This document shows, piece after piece, positions 1 to 8,194 of a stretch of 64,000 bases of DNA; the first letter of the stretch is position 1; each line of letters begins with the position of its first letter. The position numbers and the translations under genes were made by a program. The notes below the pieces were generated by a model that saw only the letters and a list, made by a program, of their open reading frames with translations, searched no databases and was not told the DNA's origin. This DNA is from Rhodobacterales bacterium 32-67-9 (GTDB lineage Bacteria; Pseudomonadota; Alphaproteobacteria; Rhodobacterales; Rhodobacteraceae). Location of the stretch: NCBI GenBank assembly GCA_002280515.1, contig NCEA01000024.1, positions 1 through 64,000 of the forward strand, written 5' to 3'.

Positions 1-2
1 AT

Positions 3-404
3 CGGACAATCTGGGGGATGGATATCCATCCAACTGCGCAGTTCTCGCTTTCGGCCAAGTTCGACCGCACGTTCCCGATCGGAGTTCACGTCGGCCCGTA
101 CAGCTATGTTGCCTTTGACGCCCGCATTCTGACACATGACCGCACGCGCGGGCTCTACCTTCATACCCGTATCGGCGCCAACTGCTTCATCGGGGGTTGC
201 AGCCTGATCCTTCCGGGGGTCGAGATCGGCGACGATTGTGTGGTCGGCGCGGGTTCGGTCGTTACGAAGTCGGTCCCACCTCGATCCATCGTCGCGGGCA
301 ATCCGGCCAAGGTGATCCGATCCGGGATCGACGTCGGCGAGTATGGCCGCTTCCTTGACGCCGACGCCACCGAAAGCGCGCTGGCCGAGCAAGGGCTGAC
401 CTAG
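3..404 (+). CDS. Hexapeptide-repeat acyltransferase, 5' end outside window
   Basis: This is the C-terminal part of a left-handed beta-helix acetyltransferase of the WcaF/Maa type, which would transfer an acyl group to a sugar or glycan intermediate in the cytoplasm. Imperfect hexapeptide repeats are visible (IGANCFIGG, PGVEIGDDCVVGAGSVVT), followed by the family-typical VPPRSIVAGNPAKVIR ending. An ATG lies at 18, but the frame is open to the left edge (RTIWGMDIHPTA), and family members normally have residues before this point, so the gene probably starts upstream. The SGNH esterase begins 4 bp after its stop, so the two are probably co-transcribed. The pairing suggests polysaccharide O-acetylation and deacetylation. 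The acceptor is not known. Confidence 0.85.
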   Translation, partial: RTIWGMDIHPTAQFSLSAKFDRTFPIGVHVGPYSYVAFDARILTHDRTRGLYLHTRIGANCFIGGCSLILPGVEIGDDCVVGAGSVVTKSVPPRSIVAGNPAKVIRSGIDVGEYGRFLDADATESALAEQGLT

Positions 405-408
405 GCCC

Positions 409-1104
409 ATGCTGCGGCGTGCGGCGCTCGCGGGTCTTGCCGTGATGACCGGGAGCGTCGTGGCAGTCTTCTGGCAAGCTCCGCAGCCATCCGCCATACG
501 CGATCGCGTCGCGCCCGTGACCACTACCCGAAACGATGAGATATTCCTCACCGTTTTCGGCAGCAGCCTGTCCAGGCGGGCTGTCTGGACACGCAAGCTC
601 GGGCTGGCAACTTGCGGTCGTGGAGGCGCCTCGATTGAGTACAAGGCCCAAGCCGGCGCCGGGTCGGACGAAGGGTTGGTGATCGTCGAGGAGCACCGCA
701 CCAAGCGGCGCGACGTCGCAATCCTCGAATACGCCATCAACGACGCCGACCTGCTCGACGGGGTAACGCGCGCCACGAGCAAGGACAACCACCGCAAGAT
801 GATTGCTACGCTCCGCGAGCGCTATCCCGGGATCGTCATCATCCTGATGGCAACGAACCCGGTCTCGGGCGTCCATCGGCTGAAACGGCCGAAACTGATG
901 GCCTATTACGACGACTATGCAGCACTGGCCGAAGAACTTGATGTGAGCTTCTTCGACGGAACCGCCCGCTGGCTTCAGGCCGATCCGAGTTCCGACGCGC
1001 TGCCGGATGGCCTCCACCCTGATCCCGCGACCGAAGCCGAGATATACGCTGCACCACTGCGGGAAATGATTGTCAGCGCACTCCGGCGGACCTGCTGGGA
1101 ATAG
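409..1104 (+). CDS. SGNH/GDSL-like hydrolase, secreted or membrane-anchored
   Basis: A 231-residue protein with a hydrophobic N-terminal segment (about residues 5-24) that looks like a signal peptide or anchor. SGNH-type blocks can be read in order: GSSLS near residue 51 (nucleophile Ser), an AGAGSDEG stretch supplying the Gly, EYAINDA for the Asn block, and DGLHPD near the C-terminus for the Asp/His pair. The family hydrolyses esters, often O-acetyl groups on glycans. It begins 4 bp after the acyltransferase, so one transcript could carry both an acetyltransferase and a candidate deacetylase. The substrate is inferred only from the polysaccharide neighbourhood. Confidence 0.75.
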   Translation: MLRRAALAGLAVMTGSVVAVFWQAPQPSAIRDRVAPVTTTRNDEIFLTVFGSSLSRRAVWTRKLGLATCGRGGASIEYKAQAGAGSDEGLVIVEEHRTKRRDVAILEYAINDADLLDGVTRATSKDNHRKMIATLRERYPGIVIILMATNPVSGVHRLKRPKLMAYYDDYAALAEELDVSFFDGTARWLQADPSSDALPDGLHPDPATEAEIYAAPLREMIVSALRRTCWE

Positions 1105-1372
1105 GCCCACTGGACAGGTCGTCGCGAAACCGCACAATCCTGAACCTGCCGTTTCCTGACCGCGCGCGCCAACCGGGCCCGAGGCAACGCCCCCGCGCCC
1201 GGTGGTATCCCCTTCGGGCAACTTGCCGGCACGGGCGTGGGCGGAACTTCCGCCGCTTCGGCGGAGGTGGAGCCTGCTCCGGGACGGTCTAAGCCACCGG
1301 ACGAGCGCCGCCAGCACTTCCGGTAACAATCGGTCGGATCAGCGGTATCGTCCCGCAAGACGGGAATACGCA
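1105..1372. other. Intergenic region with a GC-rich hairpin
   Basis: This stretch separates the SGNH hydrolase from the spike-like protein. It contains a 7-bp perfect stem with a 3-nt loop (1249-1255 and 1259-1265) without a following T-run. A small CCCG/CGGG hairpin lies just ahead of the next start. The next reading frame is open through part of this region (from 1202), but that extension has no family-like sequence and I do not treat it as coding. Confidence 0.4.
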
Positions 1373-3613
1373 ATGATATCGCTTTCTGCCGTGACGTTCA
1401 CCCAAAGACCCCCTGGCAACTCAGGGCCCGGCCCGCTGCCGGGCACCGTCTCGGTCGCCGCGTTCAGCCGCGACCGGACGATCTTTGACAGCGGCGCCGG
1501 ATTCGGTCTGGCTGCGGCCGAGATCCCGTTGTCGGGCGCCGGTACGGCGGGCGAGGTGGTAGAGGCGCGGGCGGTGTCGCTTGACGATGGTGGGGCCACG
1601 ACCACGGTCTGGACGGATGTGGCGACCATCGACGGCGGCGGGAACTGGGCCGGGACGATCAGCGCGCCGCGCAGTCCCTCGTGGTTCCGGCCGGAAGTGC
1701 GGCTGAAGGCCCAGCCGGGCGTCGCCGCATCGGGCGCGAACCGCTTCGGCGTCGGGCATGTGATCGCGATCTGGGGGCAGTCGGAGCCGGACCGCATCCT
1801 GTCAACCTTCTACGACAACACCCCCGCCCCTGCCGTGACCGACCCTGAGGCCGTGCAGGTCTTCGACGGCGCGGCCGCCAACCCGGCCCGGCATTTCATC
1901 ACCGACGCCCAGCCGCTGACCGCCGCCGTGGCCGCGATGGCCGCAACGTTCATCGCCGAGCGGCCGGGGGAGAAGTTCGCCGTCGTCTTCCACACCGTCC
2001 CCGGCACCGATCCGCGCGGCCTCGTCAACGACGGCGACCCGACGCGGGCCTGGGCCGCCGACAAGGCGCTTCATGATTTCGCGACGGTGGACGGCCAGCA
2101 TGTCGGCCTGGCGGCGATGTCGTGGTTCGCCTCGCCCGGCAGTTTCGGGGCGAGCTACGGCGAGGCGATGTTCCCGCTCTTCGCCGGCAAGACCGTTGCC
2201 GGGGCGCCGATCACCTTTCCGGCGACGATCAGCTACGGCGGGAGCCTGAGCTATACTGCCGATCACTGGTTTGGGGAACTTTACGATTACGGCAAGACGC
2301 GCTGGGTGCCTTACGGGCCGCACCGCTTCGACATTGATGCCGACATGCGGGACGCGACCCACTACGCCGATGGCAGCCAGCAATTCAATCTGGTGAACAA
2401 GGAACTGGCCCGGGAAAGCTGGCGCGACATGCTGGCCCTGCCCGACGCGACGATGTTCCTGCCGCTGACGATCGACCCCGTCACCTACGTCAACGGCCGT
2501 GACGACGGGGCGGGCGGATGGACCGACGTCGCCCATCCCGCCGGCAATTCGCCCGACGGCACCTCGGCCTGGGCGCGGCTGACCGCCCATGCGGTGCTGC
2601 AATCGGCGGGCCTTTCCGGCTGGTCCACCCCGGAGTTCGACAACGCCCTTTGGGAGACGAGCGGTGCCTGGGTCGAGGTCTGGTCCTCGGTCGGCCCGGT
2701 GACCACGACCCGGCTCGCACGCGGTGAGGCGCCGATCGGGACGGCACAGCCACACTGGACCGAGGTGATGGGGTTCCAGATCAACGGGCTGCCGGCGGTG
2801 AATACCCAAATCGTCGCTGGCCGGGTGCGGATCTTTCCGAACAGCGGCATCTTCACTCATGCCGACGCGATCCAGTACGGCGAGGGCGGCGCGACCGGGA
2901 TGATCGCGTTCCCCGACGATTCCTTCGCCGGGACCTGGAGGAACCTTCCCATCGTCGATGTCGGCGCCGCCGGTCTGGACGGTGTCCCGGTCCGGCCCCT
3001 CGCCGACCCTGCGGTTCTGGCCAACTCTCTGCCCGCCGGCGCTCCGAGTTTCACCACTTCGGCCACCGGGCCCTATTTCCTCAACCCGCTCAACGTGCCC
3101 GCCGGCACCACGGGCATCACCTTCGCCGGCCGGTTCCGCTTCACCCTGCCGGCCAGCGGAACCTATATCCTCTTTGCCCAGACCAGCACCGGATTCGACG
3201 TCGAACTGATGAACACCGGCAACTTGCGCGTCACGGTCGAGGACGGGACCGGCGCGAAGATGTTGTCGGCCAGTATCGTCCCGACTGCGCTCGTCTCGGG
3301 TGTCTGGTATGACATCGTCTGTTCGGCGGATCAGGTCGCCAAGGTCCTGCGGGTGGCGATCGACGGTGTCCTTGTCGCCACGGTTCCCTTCACCGGCACC
3401 GGAAACGGCCTTTTCCAAAGCAGCCGGGCGATCAGCTTCGTCGGGCGCAACAGTGGAGCACTGCAATTTGTCGGCGACGTGGAGTATCTGCGCGCCTGGT
3501 ACAGCGTCACCGCGACCGGCACGGCGCCGGCAACGGCACCGTTCAAGGAGATCCTCGGGCCGGCCGCCATTGCCAACGCGGATAGCTGGAAGCTTGGCAG
3601 CGATGCCATCTAG
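1373..3613 (+). CDS. Large spike/fiber-like protein with SGNH-like core and LamG-like C-terminus
   Basis: A 746-residue protein without a signal peptide. Residues 1-125 form a beta-rich N-terminal domain. Around residues 130-140 is an IAIWGQSEPD stretch resembling the GQSN block of sialate-O-acetylesterase/SGNH enzymes. The last ~150 residues read like a LamG/concanavalin-A-type fold (VPAGTTGITFAGRFRF, then alternating beta strands). I chose ATG 1373 because the upstream extension lacks domain-like sequence. The convergent neighbour is a spike base protein of the RCAP_Rcc01079 family. In Rhodobacter capsulatus that base protein and an adjacent larger protein form gene transfer agent head spikes that bind capsule. 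By position this is the likely partner (GhsB-like), but that is inference. A tail fiber or another carbohydrate-binding surface protein are the alternatives. Confidence 0.6.
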   Translation: MISLSAVTFTQRPPGNSGPGPLPGTVSVAAFSRDRTIFDSGAGFGLAAAEIPLSGAGTAGEVVEARAVSLDDGGATTTVWTDVATIDGGGNWAGTISAPRSPSWFRPEVRLKAQPGVAASGANRFGVGHVIAIWGQSEPDRILSTFYDNTPAPAVTDPEAVQVFDGAAANPARHFITDAQPLTAAVAAMAATFIAERPGEKFAVVFHTVPGTDPRGLVNDGDPTRAWAADKALHDFATVDGQHVGLAAMSWFASPGSFGASYGEAMFPLFAGKTVAGAPITFPATISYGGSLSYTADHWFGELYDYGKTRWVPYGPHRFDIDADMRDATHYADGSQQFNLVNKELARESWRDMLALPDATMFLPLTIDPVTYVNGRDDGAGGWTDVAHPAGNSPDGTSAWARLTAHAVLQSAGLSGWSTPEFDNALWETSGAWVEVWSSVGPVTTTRLARGEAPIGTAQPHWTEVMGFQINGLPAVNTQIVAGRVRIFPNSGIFTHADAIQYGEGGATGMIAFPDDSFAGTWRNLPIVDVGAAGLDGVPVRPLADPAVLANSLPAGAPSFTTSATGPYFLNPLNVPAGTTGITFAGRFRFTLPASGTYILFAQTSTGFDVELMNTGNLRVTVEDGTGAKMLSASIVPTALVSGVWYDIVCSADQVAKVLRVAIDGVLVATVPFTGTGNGLFQSSRAISFVGRNSGALQFVGDVEYLRAWYSVTATGTAPATAPFKEILGPAAIANADSWKLGSDAI

Positions 3614-3629
3614 GAAGGACGTCTGACAA

Positions 3630-3663
3630 AAGAAAGAAGGGGCCGCGAGGCCCGTTCTTTCTT
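3630..3663 (+). terminator. Strong hairpin between convergent genes
   Basis: Positions 3630-3644 and 3649-3663 form a 15-bp stem with one mismatch and a GCGA tetraloop. The outer stem is A-rich on the left and T-rich on the right, so it can act in both directions. It starts 17 bp after the stop of the spike-like protein. Confidence 0.8.
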
Positions 3664-3683
3664 GCCGGCCGTTCTTGGCCGGC
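3664..3683. other. Second hairpin following the terminator
   Basis: A perfect 7-bp stem (GCCGGCC/GGCCGGC, 3664-3670 and 3677-3683) with a 6-nt loop directly abuts the terminator. It may reinforce termination for the convergent minus-strand gene. Confidence 0.5.
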
Positions 3684-3726
3684 GATGGCGCCGCCGCCAT
3701 GCATCCGCACCGGCGACGCCATTCTC

Positions 3727-3987
3727 CTACCAGAGCGCCACAATTCCGGCGGCGGTGGTGCCGGTCGCATTGATGCCCCTTGCACGGATCGGCAGGATAC
3801 TACCGGCCTGAACGCTCTCGAACACAACGCTCTGTCCACCTGCCAGCCGGGCGGAGACATTGCCGGTCTGACCGACAAAGATCGCACGCGGCAGCATCGG
3901 AAGATCGGCAGCGTCGTTCGGCACGACTGCCTGGGCATCACGCGCCGGCGCCGTAAGGCTCGTCGGGTAGTCGGAAAATTTGTCCAT
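3727..3987 (-). CDS. Spike base protein, RCAP_Rcc01079 family (GTA head-spike type)
   Basis: An 86-residue protein beginning MDKFSDYPTSLTAPA, with the family-typical middle LPRAIFVGQTGNVSARL and a C-terminus containing GSILPIRARGINATGTTA. It belongs to the small beta-barrel-like family founded by R. capsulatus rcc01079 (GhsA), a component of the head spikes of the gene transfer agent RcGTA that contact the polysaccharide capsule. The open frame extends upstream to 4173, but that extension looks non-coding. ATG 3987 is preceded by AGGATGAG; ATG 3996 is a possible alternative. It is convergent with the large spike-like gene. Whether the spike belongs to a GTA or a prophage cannot be decided here, because no other phage genes are in the window. 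Confidence 0.8.
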   Translation of the reverse strand: MDKFSDYPTSLTAPARDAQAVVPNDAADLPMLPRAIFVGQTGNVSARLAGGQSVVFESVQAGSILPIRARGINATGTTAAGIVALW

Positions 3988-4363
3988 CTTTCTCATCCTG
4001 ATCGCCCTTCCCCGGGGTTGCAGCAACCAGGCGGTCCAGCCCGATTCCGCAACTCGATGAGTAAGGGTATTGCGTGGCAATGTGCAGGCGGATGACCGTC
4101 GTGGCCCCTGCCCAAATACCGATTTATGGACAGCGTGCATTAACATCGAAGCAAACAACCGTACGCAGATCATTGTTTCCTGCGAAATCGACGGGATTCA
4201 CCTCCCTCGGCGGAATCGTGCCGCTTTGCTTAACAATACCCTAACGGAATCGGGCGTATTCGCGTTCCTGGACACAGACCCACTGCATTTGCGCCCAATC
4301 TTTGCCACGTTGTCCCGCATTGTTCGGATTGTCGATACACTCGCGATGCGAAGGATAGCTGTT
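3988..4363. other. Divergent intergenic region
   Basis: This region must carry the promoters of the minus-strand spike base gene and the plus-strand beta-helix gene. It is less GC-rich than its surroundings. I found no pair of promoter boxes I would defend. The plus frame is open through it from 4070, but the signal peptide and ribosome-binding site of the next gene place its start at 4364. Confidence 0.4.
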
Positions 4364-6178
4364 ATGAAACTTGCTAGCACACTCGCCCTTCTTGGGTTGA
4401 GTACGGCCCTGTATGCGTCAGAAGTCTGTGCCGCCGATTTCTACGTCAAGGCCGTCACTCCCGGGCCTGTAACCGGTACTCCGTTGGCAATTGTCACGTT
4501 GCAGTCCGGTGAGACGACCCAGACCACCTTGCTGGAAGAAAGCAGCTCCAAGAAAGTCAAAGCCTCGGTGCTTCTGAAGACCGACAAGAACACCAGCGTC
4601 GGCGATCGGGCGGGAAAATGGGTCAGCGCCCCGGGCAAGACCAAAGACAGCGGGGATACCGCCACGGGTGAGACGACGGTCACCGACGGGACGGGAACGT
4701 CAGGCGGCACGACCGAGACCTCCGGGATCGGAACATCCAGCACGGGATCGTCCAGCACCGAGACCTCCGGCACGGGTGGCACGACGACCGAGACCACGAC
4801 CGTTGCCGAGTCGCCGACCGGGTCCACCACCGGAACGGAATCGGGCACGACGAGCGGAACAACCACAGAAGGAACGTCGACGACCACCACCACCACGTCT
4901 CCGACCACCACCACTTCACCTACGACCACCACCACCACGTCGCCCACGACGACAACAACCGTGCCCACGACTCCGACATCGCCCACGAACACGTCAGGGA
5001 CTGTCTGGGCGAGCTTCGATGCGCTGATGCAATCGGGAAAGGTCGTCGGCGGGGATCGCATCTTCCTGATGGACGGTTATCACGGGCCACTTGCAATTCG
5101 CGACCAGAACTTCGCGTCGCCGGTAGTAATCGCCCCGGTCTCGGGTTCGGTGGCGCATGCCGACTCGATCCTGATCAGCAATTCGCGCAACGTTTACGTT
5201 CAGGGGTTGAAGGTCTGGGCCCGCTCGACGAATGCCGGCAACGGTGCGCTGGTGCGGTCCTATGGCGACACAAGCGACATTGCCTTTACCGACCTTGATG
5301 TCCGGGCCGTCGCTTCCTCCGGCAACTATGCGCAATGGACCCAGACCGACTGGACCGACAACCAGCGACTGGGCATCTTCGCCGACGGAACCCGGACGAC
5401 CGTGGCCAGGAACCGGGTAACGGGGATCTATCATGGCATCCAGGCGCTGGGCACCGATGCCCTGGTCGAGGAAAACATCGTCGACGGCTTTTCCGGCGAC
5501 GGCATGCGCGCGCTCGGCGACAACTCGATCGTACGGCGCAACAAGGTGCAGAACTGCTTCCAGATCAACTCGAACCACGCCGACGCGTTCCAGTCGTTCT
5601 CGCGCGGGGCAGGCGGCACGCCGGGCACCGGTACGGTCCGCAATCTGACGATCGAGGACAACAAGTTCTTCGAATGGACGCTGTCGAGCACCAATCCCCT
5701 GCGCTGCAAGCTTCAGGGCATCGGCATGTTCGACGGCATGTATGACAACGTGACCATTCGCAACAACGTGATCGCGATCACCGCCTACCACGGCATCTCG
5801 CTTGCGGGGCCGCTGAATACGCTGATTTCCAACAATACGGTGATCCACGCCGGCGGCGTTGCCGGAACCTATCCGTGGATCCAGATCTCGGCGCACAAGA
5901 ACGGCACGCCGCCGAAGAATGTGATGGTGGCCAACAACATGGCGATGAACCTGCATGTGAACGTCAATGCGACCAACAATATCGCGCAGTCCAACAACGT
6001 CATCGTGACCAACGCCTCGAACGAGTTCACTTCGGTCGCCAATCAGGACTTCACGCTCAAGTCCACGTCGAAGGCCATTGATGCCGGGGCGCCGGCCTTT
6101 GCGCCGGCCAAGGACGTTGCCGGCGCGCAGCGGCCGAAAGGCAATGCACCCGATGCGGGCGCCTACGAAAGCTTCTGA
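4364..6178 (+). CDS. Secreted right-handed beta-helix protein with Thr/Ser-rich linker
   Basis: A 604-residue exported protein. Residues 1-24 are a Sec signal peptide (MKLASTLALLGLS, cleavage near CAA). A short basic domain follows, then a ~110-residue Gly/Ser/Thr-rich segment ending in TTTT/SPTTTT repeats. The last ~390 residues have parallel beta-helix repeats (for example VTIRNNVIAITAYHGISL, LISNNTVIHAGG) and a DAGAPAFA...DAGAYES ending resembling choice-of-anchor Q domains. Folds of this kind occur in polysaccharide lyases, epimerases and surface adhesins. In this context it may trim or modify the exported polysaccharide, but no catalytic residues could be assigned. ATG 4364 has AAGGAT 7 bp upstream, favouring it over ATG 4346. 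There is no sorting signal at the C-terminus. Confidence 0.8.
   Translation: MKLASTLALLGLSTALYASEVCAADFYVKAVTPGPVTGTPLAIVTLQSGETTQTTLLEESSSKKVKASVLLKTDKNTSVGDRAGKWVSAPGKTKDSGDTATGETTVTDGTGTSGGTTETSGIGTSSTGSSSTETSGTGGTTTETTTVAESPTGSTTGTESGTTSGTTTEGTSTTTTTTSPTTTTSPTTTTTTSPTTTTTVPTTPTSPTNTSGTVWASFDALMQSGKVVGGDRIFLMDGYHGPLAIRDQNFASPVVIAPVSGSVAHADSILISNSRNVYVQGLKVWARSTNAGNGALVRSYGDTSDIAFTDLDVRAVASSGNYAQWTQTDWTDNQRLGIFADGTRTTVARNRVTGIYHGIQALGTDALVEENIVDGFSGDGMRALGDNSIVRRNKVQNCFQINSNHADAFQSFSRGAGGTPGTGTVRNLTIEDNKFFEWTLSSTNPLRCKLQGIGMFDGMYDNVTIRNNVIAITAYHGISLAGPLNTLISNNTVIHAGGVAGTYPWIQISAHKNGTPPKNVMVANNMAMNLHVNVNATNNIAQSNNVIVTNASNEFTSVANQDFTLKSTSKAIDAGAPAFAPAKDVAGAQRPKGNAPDAGAYESF
4660..4998 (+). repeat. 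Low-complexity ACC/ACG tract encoding Thr/Ser-rich linker
   Basis: A codon-level low-complexity tract inside the beta-helix gene encodes runs of Thr interrupted by Ser-Pro, Gly and Glu. Such tracts change length by slippage and, in the protein, make an extended linker between the N-terminal part and the beta-helix. Confidence 0.8.
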
Positions 6179-6205
6179 CCGGTCTCTCCGACCGCAATTG
6201 CCCTG

Positions 6206-6235
6206 CCCCGCCGGCCTTGCCGGCGGGGTTCTTCA
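6206..6235 (+). terminator. Rho-independent terminator
   Basis: A perfect 10-bp stem (6206-6215 and 6219-6228) with a 3-nt loop is followed by TTCTTCATTT. It sits 28 bp after the beta-helix gene and just before the end of the convergent glycosyltransferase. Confidence 0.85.
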
Positions 6236-6244
6236 TTTCCGCGA

Positions 6245-7114
6245 TCAGATGCTTCCGCCAAGGGCCTGGCGGAGCATCCACGCGCTGCGCAACAGTCTGA
6301 GGCGGATCAGCGTAGCCGCCCCGCGAAGGCGTTCTCCCATACCGCCGAGTTTCGGGCTTAATACGAGCTTCGGCACATGCACCGGCGCGCTTGCTGCCAT
6401 CGCCACCGCCCGGAGCGCCCATTTCAGGCGCCCTCCACCATCAGGCGCGGCGCGATGCAGTGCATACATCTCGCGCGCAATGCGGCGCCATTTCCGTTCC
6501 AGTGCGGGCCAGTCCGAGCGGGTCGGATGAGCCACACGGAGCGCTTCGTCCAAGACGAGGCCAAAGCCCTTCGCACGGGCGCGCAGACACCATTCGGCAT
6601 CTTCTGAGAGGCCGTCGACGAAAGGTCCGACGGCGTCAAAGACGGACCGCGTTGTCACCAGGTTCGCGGTGACCGAAAACCCCTTTTTTTCTATGTAGTC
6701 CTTGTAGTTGAAGGCAAAGACCGTCTCGAATGCCTCGGCGCCGGACCGCGGCGGCGGGGTTTCGTCGAAGACGTCAATCGCGCCGCCGACGATATCGGCC
6801 CGGCCGCGCGCACGCATCGCCGCCGCAAGCCAGTCCGGCGCCGGAACGCAGTCGGCATCGAGAAAGAAAAGACCGTCCGCGCGACTATCCCGGACGCCCC
6901 TGTTCCGCGCCAGCGCGGCCCCCTTGTTGCTTTCGGACACGAAACGGACCTGCGGGAAGCTCGCCTTCACGTCTTCGAGCGAATCGGTCGATCCATTGTC
7001 GACAACGAGGATGTCGACCCCCCTGGTATCGGCGGTCGTCAAAGCCGAAAGGCAACGGCTCAGCCGCACGACATCGTTGTAGTGCGGAATGATGACGACG
7101 TTTTCGGCAGACAT
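6245..7114 (-). CDS. Family 2 glycosyltransferase
   Basis: A 289-residue GT-A fold enzyme expected to transfer a sugar from a nucleotide donor onto a lipid-linked intermediate on the cytoplasmic side of the membrane. The N-terminus has the typical VVIIPHYNDVVRLSRCL strand-helix and VDNGSTD. The DAD metal-binding motif is in FFLDADCVPAPDW. A GFSVTANLVTTRSVFDAVGPF stretch and GLSEDAEWCLRA supply the acceptor-side residues (ED). The C-terminal ~70 residues are basic and amphipathic, probably associating with the membrane. It stands alone on the minus strand between the beta-helix gene and the VPLPA-CTERM gene. Donor and acceptor are unknown. Confidence 0.88.
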   Translation of the reverse strand: MSAENVVIIPHYNDVVRLSRCLSALTTADTRGVDILVVDNGSTDSLEDVKASFPQVRFVSESNKGAALARNRGVRDSRADGLFFLDADCVPAPDWLAAAMRARGRADIVGGAIDVFDETPPPRSGAEAFETVFAFNYKDYIEKKGFSVTANLVTTRSVFDAVGPFVDGLSEDAEWCLRARAKGFGLVLDEALRVAHPTRSDWPALERKWRRIAREMYALHRAAPDGGGRLKWALRAVAMAASAPVHVPKLVLSPKLGGMGERLRGAATLIRLRLLRSAWMLRQALGGSI

Positions 7115-7435
7115 GCGTGGCTCGATTCTCCCTGGTTCGCGACATTCCTGACACGACGCGGGCGCCGAACAGAACCCCTCATCGGCCTTCGCGAAACGAT
7201 GATTGAAGATCGGTCAAACAGTTGAGCGATTTCATATTAATAGTTGCATACGAGTTGGCAACAATAGCCTGCGTTTTGGACAACTGTTGCCTCTTGACTC
7301 GACGGAATCAACCATAGGTAGAATTGAGGCGAAAAAGGAAAAAAAATGGCAGACGTATGTTCCAACCGAGGTAAAAAGTGATACAAGTACCAGTAGGGTA
7401 ACGTGTAATATCAATTTGAATGTGAAGGGGTGGAA
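7115..7435. other. AT-rich intergenic region upstream of VPLPA-CTERM gene
   Basis: This interval is clearly more AT-rich than the rest of the window. It includes an A-run near 7340 and a GGCAACA/TGTTGCC inverted repeat between about 7257 and 7292. It must hold the promoter of the VPLPA-CTERM gene, and its length leaves room for a long leader or regulator sites. No gene is evident: the 81-codon open frame starting at 7203 has no recognisable protein-like sequence. Confidence 0.5.
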
Positions 7436-8098
7436 ATGCTCGGAATGAAATCGTGCGCAGGGGCGCTTGCCAGCTTGGCAGTCATGGCGGGAGCCTCTGT
7501 GGCGAACGCCTACGTAATTGATTTCACGGATTCGTCGACCGGGACGTCCGGCACCCTCTTCCAGGGTTCGGTATCGTGGCAGTTGACGGCCAGCGGAATT
7601 CTGAACAACTCGCAGAGCTTCGACGGCACGTCGACGCCGTCCGGAACGGGCCTGTCGTTCGAGACCGATGGCTATGGTGTCGGTGCCCATGATGATGAAA
7701 TCACGACCTCGCCGACTCAGCAGGAGTGGATCGAGATCACCTTCAGCGCGCCTGTGCTGATCGACGCGATCTATTTCCTCGACCTGTTCCTGGCGCGCGA
7801 CAACTCCTCGGTTGAAGTTGGTCAGGCCTCTATCGACGGCGGCAATCCGATCCTGTCGCTGACGGGGACCGACATCGCCGGTTCCGGTGCTCCGGGCTTC
7901 GTCGGGGCGACGTTTGCGCCGATCTACGCCTCGGTCATCCGCTTTACCGTGCTCAGCTCCAACGACAGCTTCGGCTACGCGGATGGCGCTCTGGCCGGCA
8001 TTGGCATCGCGCCGATCCCGGTTCCGGCCGCGGGCGTGATGCTCCTCGGCGGCCTTGGTGGCCTGGCGGCTCTCCGCCGTCGCCGCAAGGCTAAGTGA
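7436..8098 (+). CDS. VPLPA-CTERM sorting domain protein (exosortase substrate)
   Basis: A 220-residue secreted protein. The N-terminus is a Sec signal peptide (ALASLAVMAGASVANA). The body is a Gly/Ser/Thr-rich beta domain with few charges. The C-terminus is a tripartite sorting signal: VPAAGVMLL, a Gly/Leu-rich transmembrane helix and RRRRKAK. This variant of the PEP-CTERM signal is recognised by exosortase XrtD, encoded at 17635-19236. The family is expected to be cleaved at the signal and released to or retained at the surface together with exopolysaccharide. ATG 7436 has AAGGGG 5 bp upstream. GTG 7430 and ATG 7445 are alternatives. Confidence 0.9.
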   Translation: MLGMKSCAGALASLAVMAGASVANAYVIDFTDSSTGTSGTLFQGSVSWQLTASGILNNSQSFDGTSTPSGTGLSFETDGYGVGAHDDEITTSPTQQEWIEITFSAPVLIDAIYFLDLFLARDNSSVEVGQASIDGGNPILSLTGTDIAGSGAPGFVGATFAPIYASVIRFTVLSSNDSFGYADGALAGIGIAPIPVPAAGVMLLGGLGGLAALRRRRKAK

Positions 8099-8118
8099 GC
8101 CAGCGACCAGAATTGCGA

Positions 8119-8147
8119 AAGGCCGGGCAACTGCCCGGCCTTTTTCA
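8119..8147 (+). terminator. Rho-independent terminator
   Basis: Positions 8120-8128 and 8133-8141 form a 9-bp perfect stem with an AACT loop, followed by TTTTTCATT. It lies 21 bp after the VPLPA-CTERM gene. Confidence 0.92.
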
Positions 8148-8194
8148 TTGCACCCTGTCAATCGCAACCCGCTGACATCGGCCTGTCCGGAACC

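Noticed and set aside
1202-1372. Longer N-terminus for the spike-like protein
   Set aside because: It is Arg/Pro-rich and overlaps GC-rich hairpins, with no domain-like sequence.
1802-3700. 632-codon minus-strand frame opposite the spike-like gene
   Set aside because: It is rich in Gly, Arg and Pro without domain patterns, the usual antisense shadow of a high-GC gene.
4070-4363. Longer N-terminus for the beta-helix protein
   Set aside because: The signal peptide begins at 4364 with a good ribosome-binding site. The extension has no protein-like pattern.
4660-4998. CRISPR-like repeat array
   Set aside because: The repeats are irregular codon repeats (ACC/ACG) inside a coding frame, with no constant repeat length or spacers.
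7240-7290. Sigma-54 promoter before the VPLPA-CTERM gene
   Set aside because: TTGGCAAC is present, but the GC of the -12 element is not at the correct spacing.
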